In this document: one piece after another, positions 25,631 through 32,921 of the stretch
Layout of the letters: each line of letters opens with the position of its first letter
How positions within the stretch are numbered: position 1 is the stretch's first letter
Origin: Planctomycetota bacterium
Lineage (GTDB): Bacteria; Planctomycetota; Phycisphaerae; Phycisphaerales; UBA1924
DNA length: 64,000 nucleotides
Reading direction: 5' to 3'
Assembly: GCA_018242625.1 (NCBI GenBank)
Contig: JAFEBO010000001.1
Location: forward strand, 62,001-126,000
Position numbers and translations under genes: made by a program
The notes under the pieces: model-generated
The model's input: the letters and a program-made list of their open reading frames with translations, nothing else
The model's database searches: none
What the model was told of the DNA's origin: nothing

Positions 25631-26530
25631 GTGACGCTCTGGAAACTCGCCAACGGCAGATCGATCAGTCTCCATGAGCCGAGGCTGATGGCGATTCTGA
25701 ACATCACGCCCGACAGCTTTTCCGATGGCGGGAAGCTCGCCACAGCGGACGACGCCGTTCGCACGGCCGAGCAGTTCGCCGCCCAGGGCGCCTGTGTGCT
25801 GGATATCGGGGGAGAGTCGACGCGGCCGGGCTCCACGCCCGTAGCGGCGGAGGAACAGCTCCGACGCATTCTGCCGGTCGTGCGGGCGATCCGCAGCCGG
25901 CGATCGCTCGACCACGTCGCGATCAGCATCGATACGACATCCGGCGCGGTCGCCGAGCAGACGCTTCTGGCGGGGGCCGACGCGATCAACGATGTTTCAG
26001 GAATGGCCGATGACGGCGAGAAAATGATCGGCATCCTGCGGAAATCGGGGGCCGGATACGTCCTGATGCACAGGCGTCTGCCGAGCCCGCAGGAGAGCTA
26101 TTCGGACGGCTACTCGGCCGCCCCGGCATACACCGATGTAGTCGGGCAGATCCGCGATTTCCTGAGCGCGGGGCTCACGAGGCTGGAAAGCGAGGGAGTC
26201 TCCCGCGAGCGGGTGGTCGTGGATCCCGGACTGGGATTCGGAAAGACCGTCGACCAGTGCCTGCAGCTCATCGGGCGCACGCCAGAACTGCTGACGCTCG
26301 GCAGGCCGGTGCTGAGCGGTCTTTCCCGCAAGAGCTTTGTCGGCAGGATTTCCCTGGGCCGAGATTCCACGCCCGATGAACGCCTGCCCGGCACTCTTTC
26401 ATTATCGATGGAACATTTTCGGGCCGGGGCAAGGCTTTTCCGCGTGCACGACGTGGCGGCTCACGCGGAAATATTCGCCATTTCCCGCCCGTCTGGGGCT
26501 ATGAATCCCGTCGACAAATCCGGCATCTAA
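25631..26530 (+). CDS. folP: Dihydropteroate synthase
   Basis: A 299-residue enzyme that joins p-aminobenzoate to the pterin diphosphate, the sulfonamide target in folate synthesis. All family blocks are present: ILNITPDSFSDGG, DIGGESTRPGS, AINDVSG, VVVDPGLGFGKT, LSRKSFVG and the closing FRVHDV. The GTG at 25631 is favoured by a TACCAT element six bases upstream. The PabA/TrpG amidotransferase at 32217 could supply the p-aminobenzoate precursor, and a 5-formyl-THF cyclo-ligase is at 54444. Confidence 0.95.
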   Translation: MTLWKLANGRSISLHEPRLMAILNITPDSFSDGGKLATADDAVRTAEQFAAQGACVLDIGGESTRPGSTPVAAEEQLRRILPVVRAIRSRRSLDHVAISIDTTSGAVAEQTLLAGADAINDVSGMADDGEKMIGILRKSGAGYVLMHRRLPSPQESYSDGYSAAPAYTDVVGQIRDFLSAGLTRLESEGVSRERVVVDPGLGFGKTVDQCLQLIGRTPELLTLGRPVLSGLSRKSFVGRISLGRDSTPDERLPGTLSLSMEHFRAGARLFRVHDVAAHAEIFAISRPSGAMNPVDKSGI

Positions 26531-26605
26531 AGAAAGACGGTGCCCGGAACTTTCTCGAGGCACCCGCGGCGGGTAGCATTAGCAAATCGCCGCAAGGAGT
26601 GATTT

Positions 26606-26953
26606 ATGGGAAGCGCCCACGTTCAGAACTTTACCGACGCCAACTTCGAGGCGGACGTCCTCAAGAGCCCGGTCCCCGTCCTGGTCGACTTCTGGGCGGA
26701 GTGGTGCATGCCCTGCCGCATGCTCACGCCGACCATCGAAGCGCTCGGTGAGCAGTTCGCCGGGAAGGCGAAGATCGGCAAGGTGGACACCGATGCCAAC
26801 CGGCAGATCTCGGTGAAGTACAACATCACCGCCATCCCCACGATCATCCTTTTCAAGGGTGGTGAGGTGGCCAAGAAGTTCGTGGGGATGACCCGCAAGG
26901 AAGACCTTGCGGCGGCCCTGGCCAGCCTGACGCAGTCCGCCGTGGCACAGTAG
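26606..26953 (+). CDS. trxA: Thioredoxin
   Basis: A 115-residue thioredoxin, standard length: FWAEWCMPCRML (active site, about residues 29-40) and AIPTIILFKGGE (cis-Pro loop). The active site is CMPC where the classic form is CGPC, which may shift its redox potential. It reduces disulfides in the cytoplasm. The ATG has an AAGGAGTG ribosome site, and TAGCAT at 26574-26579 may be the -10 element. Its stop codon lies within the -10-like hexamer of the next gene. Confidence 0.93.
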   Translation: MGSAHVQNFTDANFEADVLKSPVPVLVDFWAEWCMPCRMLTPTIEALGEQFAGKAKIGKVDTDANRQISVKYNITAIPTIILFKGGEVAKKFVGMTRKEDLAAALASLTQSAVAQ

Positions 26954-26956
26954 AAT
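26951..26956 (+). promoter_or_regulatory. -10-like TAGAAT, leaderless start for oxidoreductase
   Basis: TAGAAT, 7 nt before the ATG at 26964. Its first three bases are the stop codon of trxA. Confidence 0.5.
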
Positions 26957-26963
26957 TGGGTCT

Positions 26964-28061
26964 ATGACCCGTTCGGCCACGATACCCGCTCCGATCGAAG
27001 TGACCGCCCCTCTGTCAACGACCGACCGCTTTGCCGGACGCACGATCCGCTGCGGCGTTGTCGGCGTTGGCCGGATGGGTCAGCATCACGCCCGTGTTTA
27101 TTCCCGGATGGCCGGATGCAAGCTGGTGGGCGTGGTGGATGCCAATACCGCCCGGCGCGGGGAGATCGCGGGCAAGTTTGAGACTCAGGGTTTCGAGGAT
27201 GTGAGCGACCTGATCCGCGCCGGTGTGGACGCGGTCAGCGTCGCGGTGCCGACGACGTTTCACCGCAAAGTGGCCGAACCGCTGCTCAAGGCCGGCGTGG
27301 CGTGCCTGATCGAGAAGCCCCTCGCGCAGGACGTTGAGAACGCGCGCGCGATCAAGGAGATCGCGGACCGCACCGGCAGCACGCTGATGGTGGGCCATAT
27401 CGAGCGGTTCAATCCGATCATGCGGGCGATGCAGAACGCGACCAACCGCGGGCAGGATGTGGTGCCGCGGTTCATCGAGGTGCATCGGGTCAGCCCGATG
27501 ACGTTCCGGTCGGTGGATGTGGGCGTCGTGATGGACATGATGATCCACGACCTTGACGTGGTGCTCATGCTCATGGGGGGCCAGGAGCCCGATGACGTGC
27601 AGGCCGCGGGCGTTGCCGTGATCACCGATCACGAGGATGTGTGCAACGCGAGGCTGACGTGGCGCCGGCCCGTCGGCACGTGCGTCGCGAACATCACCGC
27701 CAGCCGGCTCGCGCTGAAAACCGAACGCGTCACGCGGATCACCGGCGAGAACGCGTACATCAAGATCGATTACGCCGCCAAGTCGGGGATCATGATCCGC
27801 CGGATCGCCAACGAGCCGCAGATGCGGGAGATGCGTGAGCAGCTCCGCAGCGGGGCGGACCTCACGAGCCTCAAGTGGCAGGAACTGGTCAACATCGACC
27901 CGCTGGAAGTCGACGACGCCGAGCCGATCGTGGCCGAAATCGAAGAGTTTTTGGGCGCCCTGCGCTCGGGCCGACGCCCGGCGATCGACGCCGAGGCGGG
28001 CTTTGCCAACGTCCGGACAGCGCAGCGCATCGTGGACGCGATCAAGCGGACCATGCATTGA
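26964..28061 (+). CDS. Gfo/Idh/MocA family oxidoreductase
   Basis: A 365-residue NAD(P)-dependent sugar-type dehydrogenase. The Rossmann opening IRCGVVGVGRMGQHHARVY (about residues 28-46), the IEKPLAQD block with the catalytic-type EKP, and HDLDVVLMLM fit the family. Members oxidise inositol, glucose, UDP-sugars or related compounds; one group makes 3-keto-UDP-GlcNAc for lipid A. The substrate here is not determined, and no sugar-pathway genes are adjacent. The first 27 residues are a low-complexity extension. Confidence 0.88.
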   Translation: MTRSATIPAPIEVTAPLSTTDRFAGRTIRCGVVGVGRMGQHHARVYSRMAGCKLVGVVDANTARRGEIAGKFETQGFEDVSDLIRAGVDAVSVAVPTTFHRKVAEPLLKAGVACLIEKPLAQDVENARAIKEIADRTGSTLMVGHIERFNPIMRAMQNATNRGQDVVPRFIEVHRVSPMTFRSVDVGVVMDMMIHDLDVVLMLMGGQEPDDVQAAGVAVITDHEDVCNARLTWRRPVGTCVANITASRLALKTERVTRITGENAYIKIDYAAKSGIMIRRIANEPQMREMREQLRSGADLTSLKWQELVNIDPLEVDDAEPIVAEIEEFLGALRSGRRPAIDAEAGFANVRTAQRIVDAIKRTMH

Positions 28062-28130
28062 GGCCTTTTGGGGCTGATCTTCACCGTGAATGCGGCCGGC
28101 TTTGGCTTGGCTTGGACCCGGGCGCGTCGC

Positions 28131-28136
28131 TACACT
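28131..28136 (+). promoter_or_regulatory. Promoter of the S1-domain protein gene
   Basis: TACACT at 28131-28136 with TTGGCT at 28107-28112, an 18-nt spacer. This predicts a leader of about 110 nt before the ATG at 28251, long enough for feedback control as known for ribosomal protein S1. Confidence 0.45.
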
Positions 28137-28250
28137 CTTGACCCTGCGCAACTTGCGCAGACTCGCGCGGCACACGGTCCACGCGCGGGGCGGAACCGTC
28201 GCCAACGGCCATTCCGCGATCGTGAGGCCGAGTGTCCCCTCGTGCTCCCC

Positions 28251-29732
28251 ATGTCAACCTCAAACACGCCGTCTTCCCGCCCCAACGATTCAGCCCCGAC
28301 CGGAGTCGAAGCCGACCTTCTCGGCGACGACCTGAACGCCGAGATCGACGCGGCGATGGCGCAGCTGGATCGGGAGGCCGATGCACTCTCCAAGCAGGCG
28401 GACAAGAAGGCCGAGCGCGACAGGGTCTCGCAGGGCCGCCCGGCGCACATCCGCGGACCCCGCCTGGTCCAGGCCGGACGCGAACACCGCTCCGGGCAGG
28501 TTGTTTCGGTCGGACCCACCGACATCTTCCTCGAGTTCGGCCCCAAGGAACTGGGGATCGTTCCCCGCGTCCAGTTTCCCGAGCCCGATGTTCCCAAGGT
28601 CGGCGACACGATCGAAGTCGTTGTCGATAAGTTCGAAGCCGGTGAGAGCCTGTTCGTCTGCTCACGCCCCGGCGCCGTCCAGAAGGCCGACTGGGAACTG
28701 CTCGAGTCCGGACAGGTCGTCGAGGCCCGTGTGAGCGGCGTGGCGACCGGCAAGGATGGCAAGCAGGTCGGACTTGAACTCGAAGTCGCCGGGCACCGGG
28801 CGTTCATGCCCGCGAGCCAGGTCGCGCTCGACCGGGTCCCCGACTTCTCCGTCTTCGTCGGCGAGAAGATGAACTGCACCGTTGTTCGCGTCGAACGCGT
28901 CGGCAAGGGCAACATCGTTCTTTCCCGGCGCGACGTTCTGAACACCGAACGCAAGCGACTGGCGGAAGAGACCAAGAAGAACCTGGCCGAAGGCGCTACG
29001 GTCGAGGGCATCGTCCGCAAGATCATGCCCTTCGGCGCGTTTGTGGATATCGGCGGCGTGGATGGACTCATCCACATCAGCGATCTCTCCTACGACAAGA
29101 TCGGCTTCGGCGAGAAGGCCGTCGAAAAGCACGTCAAGGAAGGCCAGCGCGTCACAGTCCGCGTGCTCAAGGTCGAGCTCGAAAACAATCGCATCAGCCT
29201 CGGCCTCAAGCAGGTCCAGGGCGATCCGTTCGCCACCGCCGCCACCGCCCTCACCGAGGGCGCCGAGGTCACGGGCAAGGTGACCAAGCTGCTTGAGTTT
29301 GGCGCGTTCGTGGAAGTCGCGGCCGGTGTCGAAGGGCTCGTGCACATCTCCGAGATCGATCACAAGCGCATCGGCAAAGTCGAGGATGCCCTCAAGGTCG
29401 ACGAGGTCGTCCGCTGCAAGATCCTCAAGATCGATCCGGGCAGCCGCCGCATCAGCCTTTCGATCAAGGCCCTCAAGCCCCTTCCGGAGGTCAAGATCCA
29501 GGAGGGCGGCCCCCAGCAGGGTCAGGCCGGCGAGGCACGCGGCCGCGGACGGGGCGGCCCCGGCGGCCAGGGAGGCGGCGCCGGCTTCGGCGGCGGCGGT
29601 CGTGGGTTTGGCGGCGGAGGCAAGGCCCCGCGCGATACCCGCACGGCCGAGGAGATTCTCAAAGAAACTCCCGCCCTGCGACGCATGCGCGAACAGTCCA
29701 AGAAGATCAAGTTCAAGGGCGGCCTGGGCTGA
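28251..29732 (+). CDS. S1 RNA-binding domain protein, 30S ribosomal protein S1-like
   Basis: A 493-residue protein with four S1 (OB-fold) domains between about residues 80 and 410. The third and fourth show the classic core: GIVRKIMPFGAFVDIGGVDG and GKVTKLLEFGAFVEVAAGVE, each followed by GLIHISD or GLVHISE. Typical ribosomal S1 has four to six domains, so it probably binds mRNA at the 30S subunit. The last 80 residues are Gly/Arg-rich (GRGRGGPGGQGG), like an RGG tail, then a basic end (KKIKFKGGLG). N-terminal 75 residues are acidic. Called S1-like because domains 1-2 are degenerate. Confidence 0.88.
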   Translation: MSTSNTPSSRPNDSAPTGVEADLLGDDLNAEIDAAMAQLDREADALSKQADKKAERDRVSQGRPAHIRGPRLVQAGREHRSGQVVSVGPTDIFLEFGPKELGIVPRVQFPEPDVPKVGDTIEVVVDKFEAGESLFVCSRPGAVQKADWELLESGQVVEARVSGVATGKDGKQVGLELEVAGHRAFMPASQVALDRVPDFSVFVGEKMNCTVVRVERVGKGNIVLSRRDVLNTERKRLAEETKKNLAEGATVEGIVRKIMPFGAFVDIGGVDGLIHISDLSYDKIGFGEKAVEKHVKEGQRVTVRVLKVELENNRISLGLKQVQGDPFATAATALTEGAEVTGKVTKLLEFGAFVEVAAGVEGLVHISEIDHKRIGKVEDALKVDEVVRCKILKIDPGSRRISLSIKALKPLPEVKIQEGGPQQGQAGEARGRGRGGPGGQGGGAGFGGGGRGFGGGGKAPRDTRTAEEILKETPALRRMREQSKKIKFKGGLG

Positions 29733-29794
29733 GTTCGGTCCGTATTCTGATCCGCCGATAGCAGCGAGCTCCGAACACATGGGCCGGGTTTTCG

Positions 29795-29800
29795 TATTCT
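29795..29800 (+). promoter_or_regulatory. -10-like TATTCT, leaderless start
   Basis: TATTCT, 6 nt before the GTG at 29807. Confidence 0.55.
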
Positions 29801-29806
29801 GGCAGC

Positions 29807-31249
29807 GTGCCGGCGGAATCCCCCGTACATGCTCCGTTTCAGGAGACAACGGCGAGTGAATCGCGGGTGATGGCCGCGCTCGCGCTCGCCCATCGCGATT
29901 CTCTCTGGCTGATCCCGTGCACGCTGGCTCTGTGGATGGCCGGTCTTATTCTGGGGTTTGATGATCGGGGGGTCTTCCAGGGAAGCGAGCAGCTCGCGCC
30001 CACCTGGGCCGCGTGGGGCCTGGTGGTCGGCGTGCTCGGAATCTGGCAATGGCGACGATTCCTCATCCGGGACGACTTCACCCGGCCCACGCACGACTCG
30101 TCGGACGATCTGCTCTGGCTTCTGGGAATCTCGGGGTGCCTTGCGTTTTATGTCGCGATTGTTCCGGCATCGCGGCTGCTTCCTCCGAACGGAACCGTTT
30201 GCGTTCTGGCCGGCCTCGCCGGACTTCGGCTGCTCTACTCGGGACTGACCCGGCGGATCGGTGCAACGCTGCACTGCTCGTACTGCAACTACGAGATTTC
30301 GGATACGAGCCTGCCGCGAAGTTGCCCGGAGTGTGCCCGGCCCTGGGCTTCACGCCTGACACGCGGCCGGATCGAGCCGAGCCTGAAGCTGATCGGCGCG
30401 GGTGTTGTGCTCCTGTTTGTGCTCACGCTGTCGCCGCTGCCCCGGGTTGGATTCGCAAAGGCGTTTATCTACCGCCAGATGTCGACGGCGTGGATTCTCA
30501 CGCAGGCGCAGAACTCGCTGACGAATCAGACGTCCATCGATCCGAGATTGTGGGGAGAACTCTCCCGAAGAACGCTCACGCCGGCAGAATCGACCCCGAT
30601 CGCCGAACTGGTCCTGCGGCGAAACACCGAACACAATCTGCCCGATTACAACCCGATGGGCTGGCTCATCGAGCTCGTGCTTTCTGGACAGGCGTCCGGC
30701 CCGATCAGCGATTCGCTGCTCACCGAAGCGCTGCACTTTCAACTCGTCGCGCCAACGGAAACCGTGGCGGGGCGGCCGTTCCCGCTGCGGGTCACGGGAT
30801 ACGACTCGCTCAGGCTGCCGCGGAATCGGATCGGCGTTTTCCTGGAACCGATTTTCGCCGAGAACGACACGCTGCCGGCAACATCTTCATCCAGCTGGGA
30901 ATTGCTCTCGAGCGCGATGGACGCCGTTGAACCGATCGTGCCCCCAGCGCCCGTTGTGCGAACACCCCAAGCTCAGGCGGCGCTTCCGCCACAACCCCCC
31001 GCGCCGGTATCGGTCGCGAAATCGGATGTGCTTGGGCTCATCGGCCGTATCCGGATCGCCGAGCCCGGCAAGGTTCGGTATGTGGGACGGATCTGGGTTG
31101 CGGTGCTTCCGTCGGGCTCGCTGCCGAATCTCGCTCCACAGTCGCTGTCGACCGACGGAGCGACGCCCGGAAACACGGCGCCTCCCTTCCTGAAAGCGTT
31201 CGAAATCGAGACGACCGTGACAGCGATCCCAGCGGTCCGCCAACGCTGA
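29807..31249 (+). CDS. Membrane protein with internal zinc ribbon
   Basis: A 480-residue protein. There are four transmembrane segments in the first 150 residues (for example LWLIPCTLALWMAGLILGF), then a four-Cys zinc ribbon CSYCNYEISDTSLPRSCPEC (about 163-182), a further helix (LIGAGVVLLFVLTLSPL) and a soluble C-terminal half with Pro-rich linkers (VPPAPVV, PPQPPAPV). Zinc ribbons of this kind joined to membrane helices are common in Phycisphaerae; another is at 50601. Function unknown. The GTG start is supported by a TATTCT hexamer six bases upstream. Confidence 0.65.
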   Translation: MPAESPVHAPFQETTASESRVMAALALAHRDSLWLIPCTLALWMAGLILGFDDRGVFQGSEQLAPTWAAWGLVVGVLGIWQWRRFLIRDDFTRPTHDSSDDLLWLLGISGCLAFYVAIVPASRLLPPNGTVCVLAGLAGLRLLYSGLTRRIGATLHCSYCNYEISDTSLPRSCPECARPWASRLTRGRIEPSLKLIGAGVVLLFVLTLSPLPRVGFAKAFIYRQMSTAWILTQAQNSLTNQTSIDPRLWGELSRRTLTPAESTPIAELVLRRNTEHNLPDYNPMGWLIELVLSGQASGPISDSLLTEALHFQLVAPTETVAGRPFPLRVTGYDSLRLPRNRIGVFLEPIFAENDTLPATSSSSWELLSSAMDAVEPIVPPAPVVRTPQAQAALPPQPPAPVSVAKSDVLGLIGRIRIAEPGKVRYVGRIWVAVLPSGSLPNLAPQSLSTDGATPGNTAPPFLKAFEIETTVTAIPAVRQR

Positions 31250-31255
31250 ACCGCC

Positions 31256-31726
31256 TCAGACCCTGGCGGCGTGAAGCCCGGTCGAACCGAACCCGCCGGC
31301 GCCGCGTGCGGTCTCATCCAGCGATTCGACCTGCTCGATCATCGCGTGCGCAACCGGGGAAATCACGAGCTGCGCGATGCGCATGCCGTGCGTCACCGTG
31401 AACGGTTCTTTCGACAGGTTCACGAGCGCGACGCGGAGTTCGCCCCGGTAGTCGCTGTCGATGGTGCCCGGCGCGTTGGGCAGCCCGATCCCGTGCTTGG
31501 TCGCAAGGCCCGACCGCGCCCGGACCTGCCCCTCGAATCCCTGCGGAATTGCCACGGCAAGGCCCGTTGGAATCAGCGCGATCGCGCCCGCCCGAAGTTC
31601 GATCACGGAATCGCCCGGCAGACAGGCGCACAGATCCATGCCCGCCGCACCGGGCGTCTGGTACGCCGGGACCGCGGCACGCGGATCAAGTTTCTTGACT
31701 GCCAGTACGGGAGGGTGCTGGTGCAT
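31256..31726 (-). CDS. dut: dUTP diphosphatase
   Basis: A 156-residue dUTPase that hydrolyses dUTP to dUMP and keeps uracil out of DNA. All five motifs are in place: [17 protein letters not shown] (motif 2), [10 protein letters not shown] with the catalytic Asp and Tyr (motif 3), RIAQLVI (motif 4) and the closing [10 protein letters not shown] (motif 5). Length is normal. The ATG at 31726 has a TATTCT hexamer 5 nt upstream and no ribosome site. Confidence 0.95.
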   Translation of the reverse strand: MHQHPPVLAVKKLDPRAAVPAYQTPGAAGMDLCACLPGDSVIELRAGAIALIPTGLAVAIPQGFEGQVRARSGLATKHGIGLPNAPGTIDSDYRGELRVALVNLSKEPFTVTHGMRIAQLVISPVAHAMIEQVESLDETARGAGGFGSTGLHAARV

Positions 31727-31731
31727 CGACC

Positions 31732-31737
31732 AGAATA
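31732..31737 (-). promoter_or_regulatory. -10-like TATTCT, leaderless start for dut
   Basis: TATTCT on the minus strand, 5 nt before the ATG at 31726. It lies at the very end of the cupin gene region (cupin stop at 31744). Confidence 0.5.
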
Positions 31738-31743
31738 GGCCTT

Positions 31744-32103
31744 TTAATCCCGGTCGACCCCGGTCTTTTCGCTCGGAGGGCTGAACAGATCAAGGACAAC
31801 CGAATCCTCGAGGGCCTCGGCCCAGTGAGGCACGTTGGATGGCAGCCAGAGCACCTCACCCCCTACCACCGTCATCACTTCGTGCTCCGGCGTCCCCTCC
31901 CCGCCCACACCGAATCGCATCCTGCCCGAAAGCACGATGGCGAACTGCTCGTTGGCGTGCTGATGCGACCCGACGACAAAACCCTTGGCGAGCTGCACAC
32001 GCGAGATCATCATCTTCTCGCCGATGATCCGCCGCCTCTCGATCTTGTCCATCGGGCGGTCGGACGTGACTTCGGTCCATGAGTGTTTTTGAGCTCGCGG
32101 CAC
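31744..32103 (-). CDS. Cupin domain protein
   Basis: A 119-residue single-domain cupin. [20 protein letters not shown] is cupin motif 1 with two His and a Glu metal ligand, and [17 protein letters not shown] is motif 2 with a further His. It should bind a divalent metal and act as a small enzyme or sensor; the substrate is unknown. The GTG at 32103 has a strong AAGGAGG site, and TAGCAT at 32128-32133 is a possible -10. Next gene on the same strand is dut, 17 bases away. Confidence 0.85.
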   Translation of the reverse strand: MPRAQKHSWTEVTSDRPMDKIERRRIIGEKMMISRVQLAKGFVVGSHQHANEQFAIVLSGRMRFGVGGEGTPEHEVMTVVGGEVLWLPSNVPHWAEALEDSVVLDLFSPPSEKTGVDRD

Positions 32104-32205
32104 GGCAGCCTCCTTCCGTCAAAGCTCATGCTATCCGAATCTCCCCCCCAGGCCGCGTGCATGTTCGTGCTGTTATTCCGCCGGGGCGGGGCACGCTCCC
32201 TGTCG

Positions 32206-32211
32206 TACCAT
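32206..32211 (+). promoter_or_regulatory. -10-like TACCAT, leaderless start for pabA/trpG
   Basis: TACCAT, 5 nt before the GTG at 32217. Confidence 0.5.
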
Positions 32212-32216
32212 TCCGC

Positions 32217-32921
32217 GTGATCCTCCTCATCGACAACTACGACTCCTTCACGTGGAACCTCGTCCAGCGCCTCGGCGAGATCGACCCCACCCTCGAGCCC
32301 GACCGCGACCTGCTCGTCATCCGCAACGACAAGATCGCGCCCGAGGCCGTCGCCGCGCTCGATTCCGGGAAGGGACCATCCCACATCATCATCTCCCCCG
32401 GACCCTGCACGCCGAAAGAAGCCGGCGTGAGCGGAGCCGTGATCGCATCTTACGCGGGCAGGATCCCGATCCTGGGGGTCTGCCTCGGCCATCAGTGCAT
32501 GGCCGACGGCAGCGGCATGACCGTCGCCCGCCACGTCATCCAGATGCACGGCAAAACCAGCGAGATCCACCACGACGGCAAGGGGGTTTACGCGGGCATG
32601 AGCAACCCCTTCATCGCGACCCGCTATCACTCGCTGGTCGTGCTTCCCGAGACCGTGCCCCCGCCGCCCGCCCAGGGTCAGGACGGCTGGATCGTCAGCG
32701 CCTGGACCTTCGAAGACGACGGCAAGGGGGGCAGACGCAAGGTCATCATGGGTCTTCGCCGCGTGTTCGCGGACCCGTCGCGGCAGCCCGTCGAGGGCGT
32801 GCAGTATCACCCCGAGAGTTTTCTGACGCTCGAAGGACCGCGGCTCCTGGCAAATTTTCTTGCGATGGGGCCGCGCGGACGTCGCATCAGTCCCGAGCGC
32901 GTGCACGCCGTCGCGGGCTAA
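32217..32921 (+). CDS. pabA: Anthranilate/aminodeoxychorismate synthase glutamine amidotransferase subunit
   Basis: A 234-residue class I amidotransferase. LLIDNYDSFTWNLVQ opens the family; GVCLGHQCMADG holds the catalytic Cys, and YHPESFLT the His and Glu. It releases ammonia from glutamine for chorismate, to make p-aminobenzoate (PabA) or anthranilate (TrpG); many bacteria use one for both. No partner synthase gene is in the window. The GTG at 32217 begins exactly at the family start and has a TACCAT hexamer upstream. The last four bases overlap the end of mutS on the other strand. Confidence 0.92.
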   Translation: MILLIDNYDSFTWNLVQRLGEIDPTLEPDRDLLVIRNDKIAPEAVAALDSGKGPSHIIISPGPCTPKEAGVSGAVIASYAGRIPILGVCLGHQCMADGSGMTVARHVIQMHGKTSEIHHDGKGVYAGMSNPFIATRYHSLVVLPETVPPPPAQGQDGWIVSAWTFEDDGKGGRRKVIMGLRRVFADPSRQPVEGVQYHPESFLTLEGPRLLANFLAMGPRGRRISPERVHAVAG

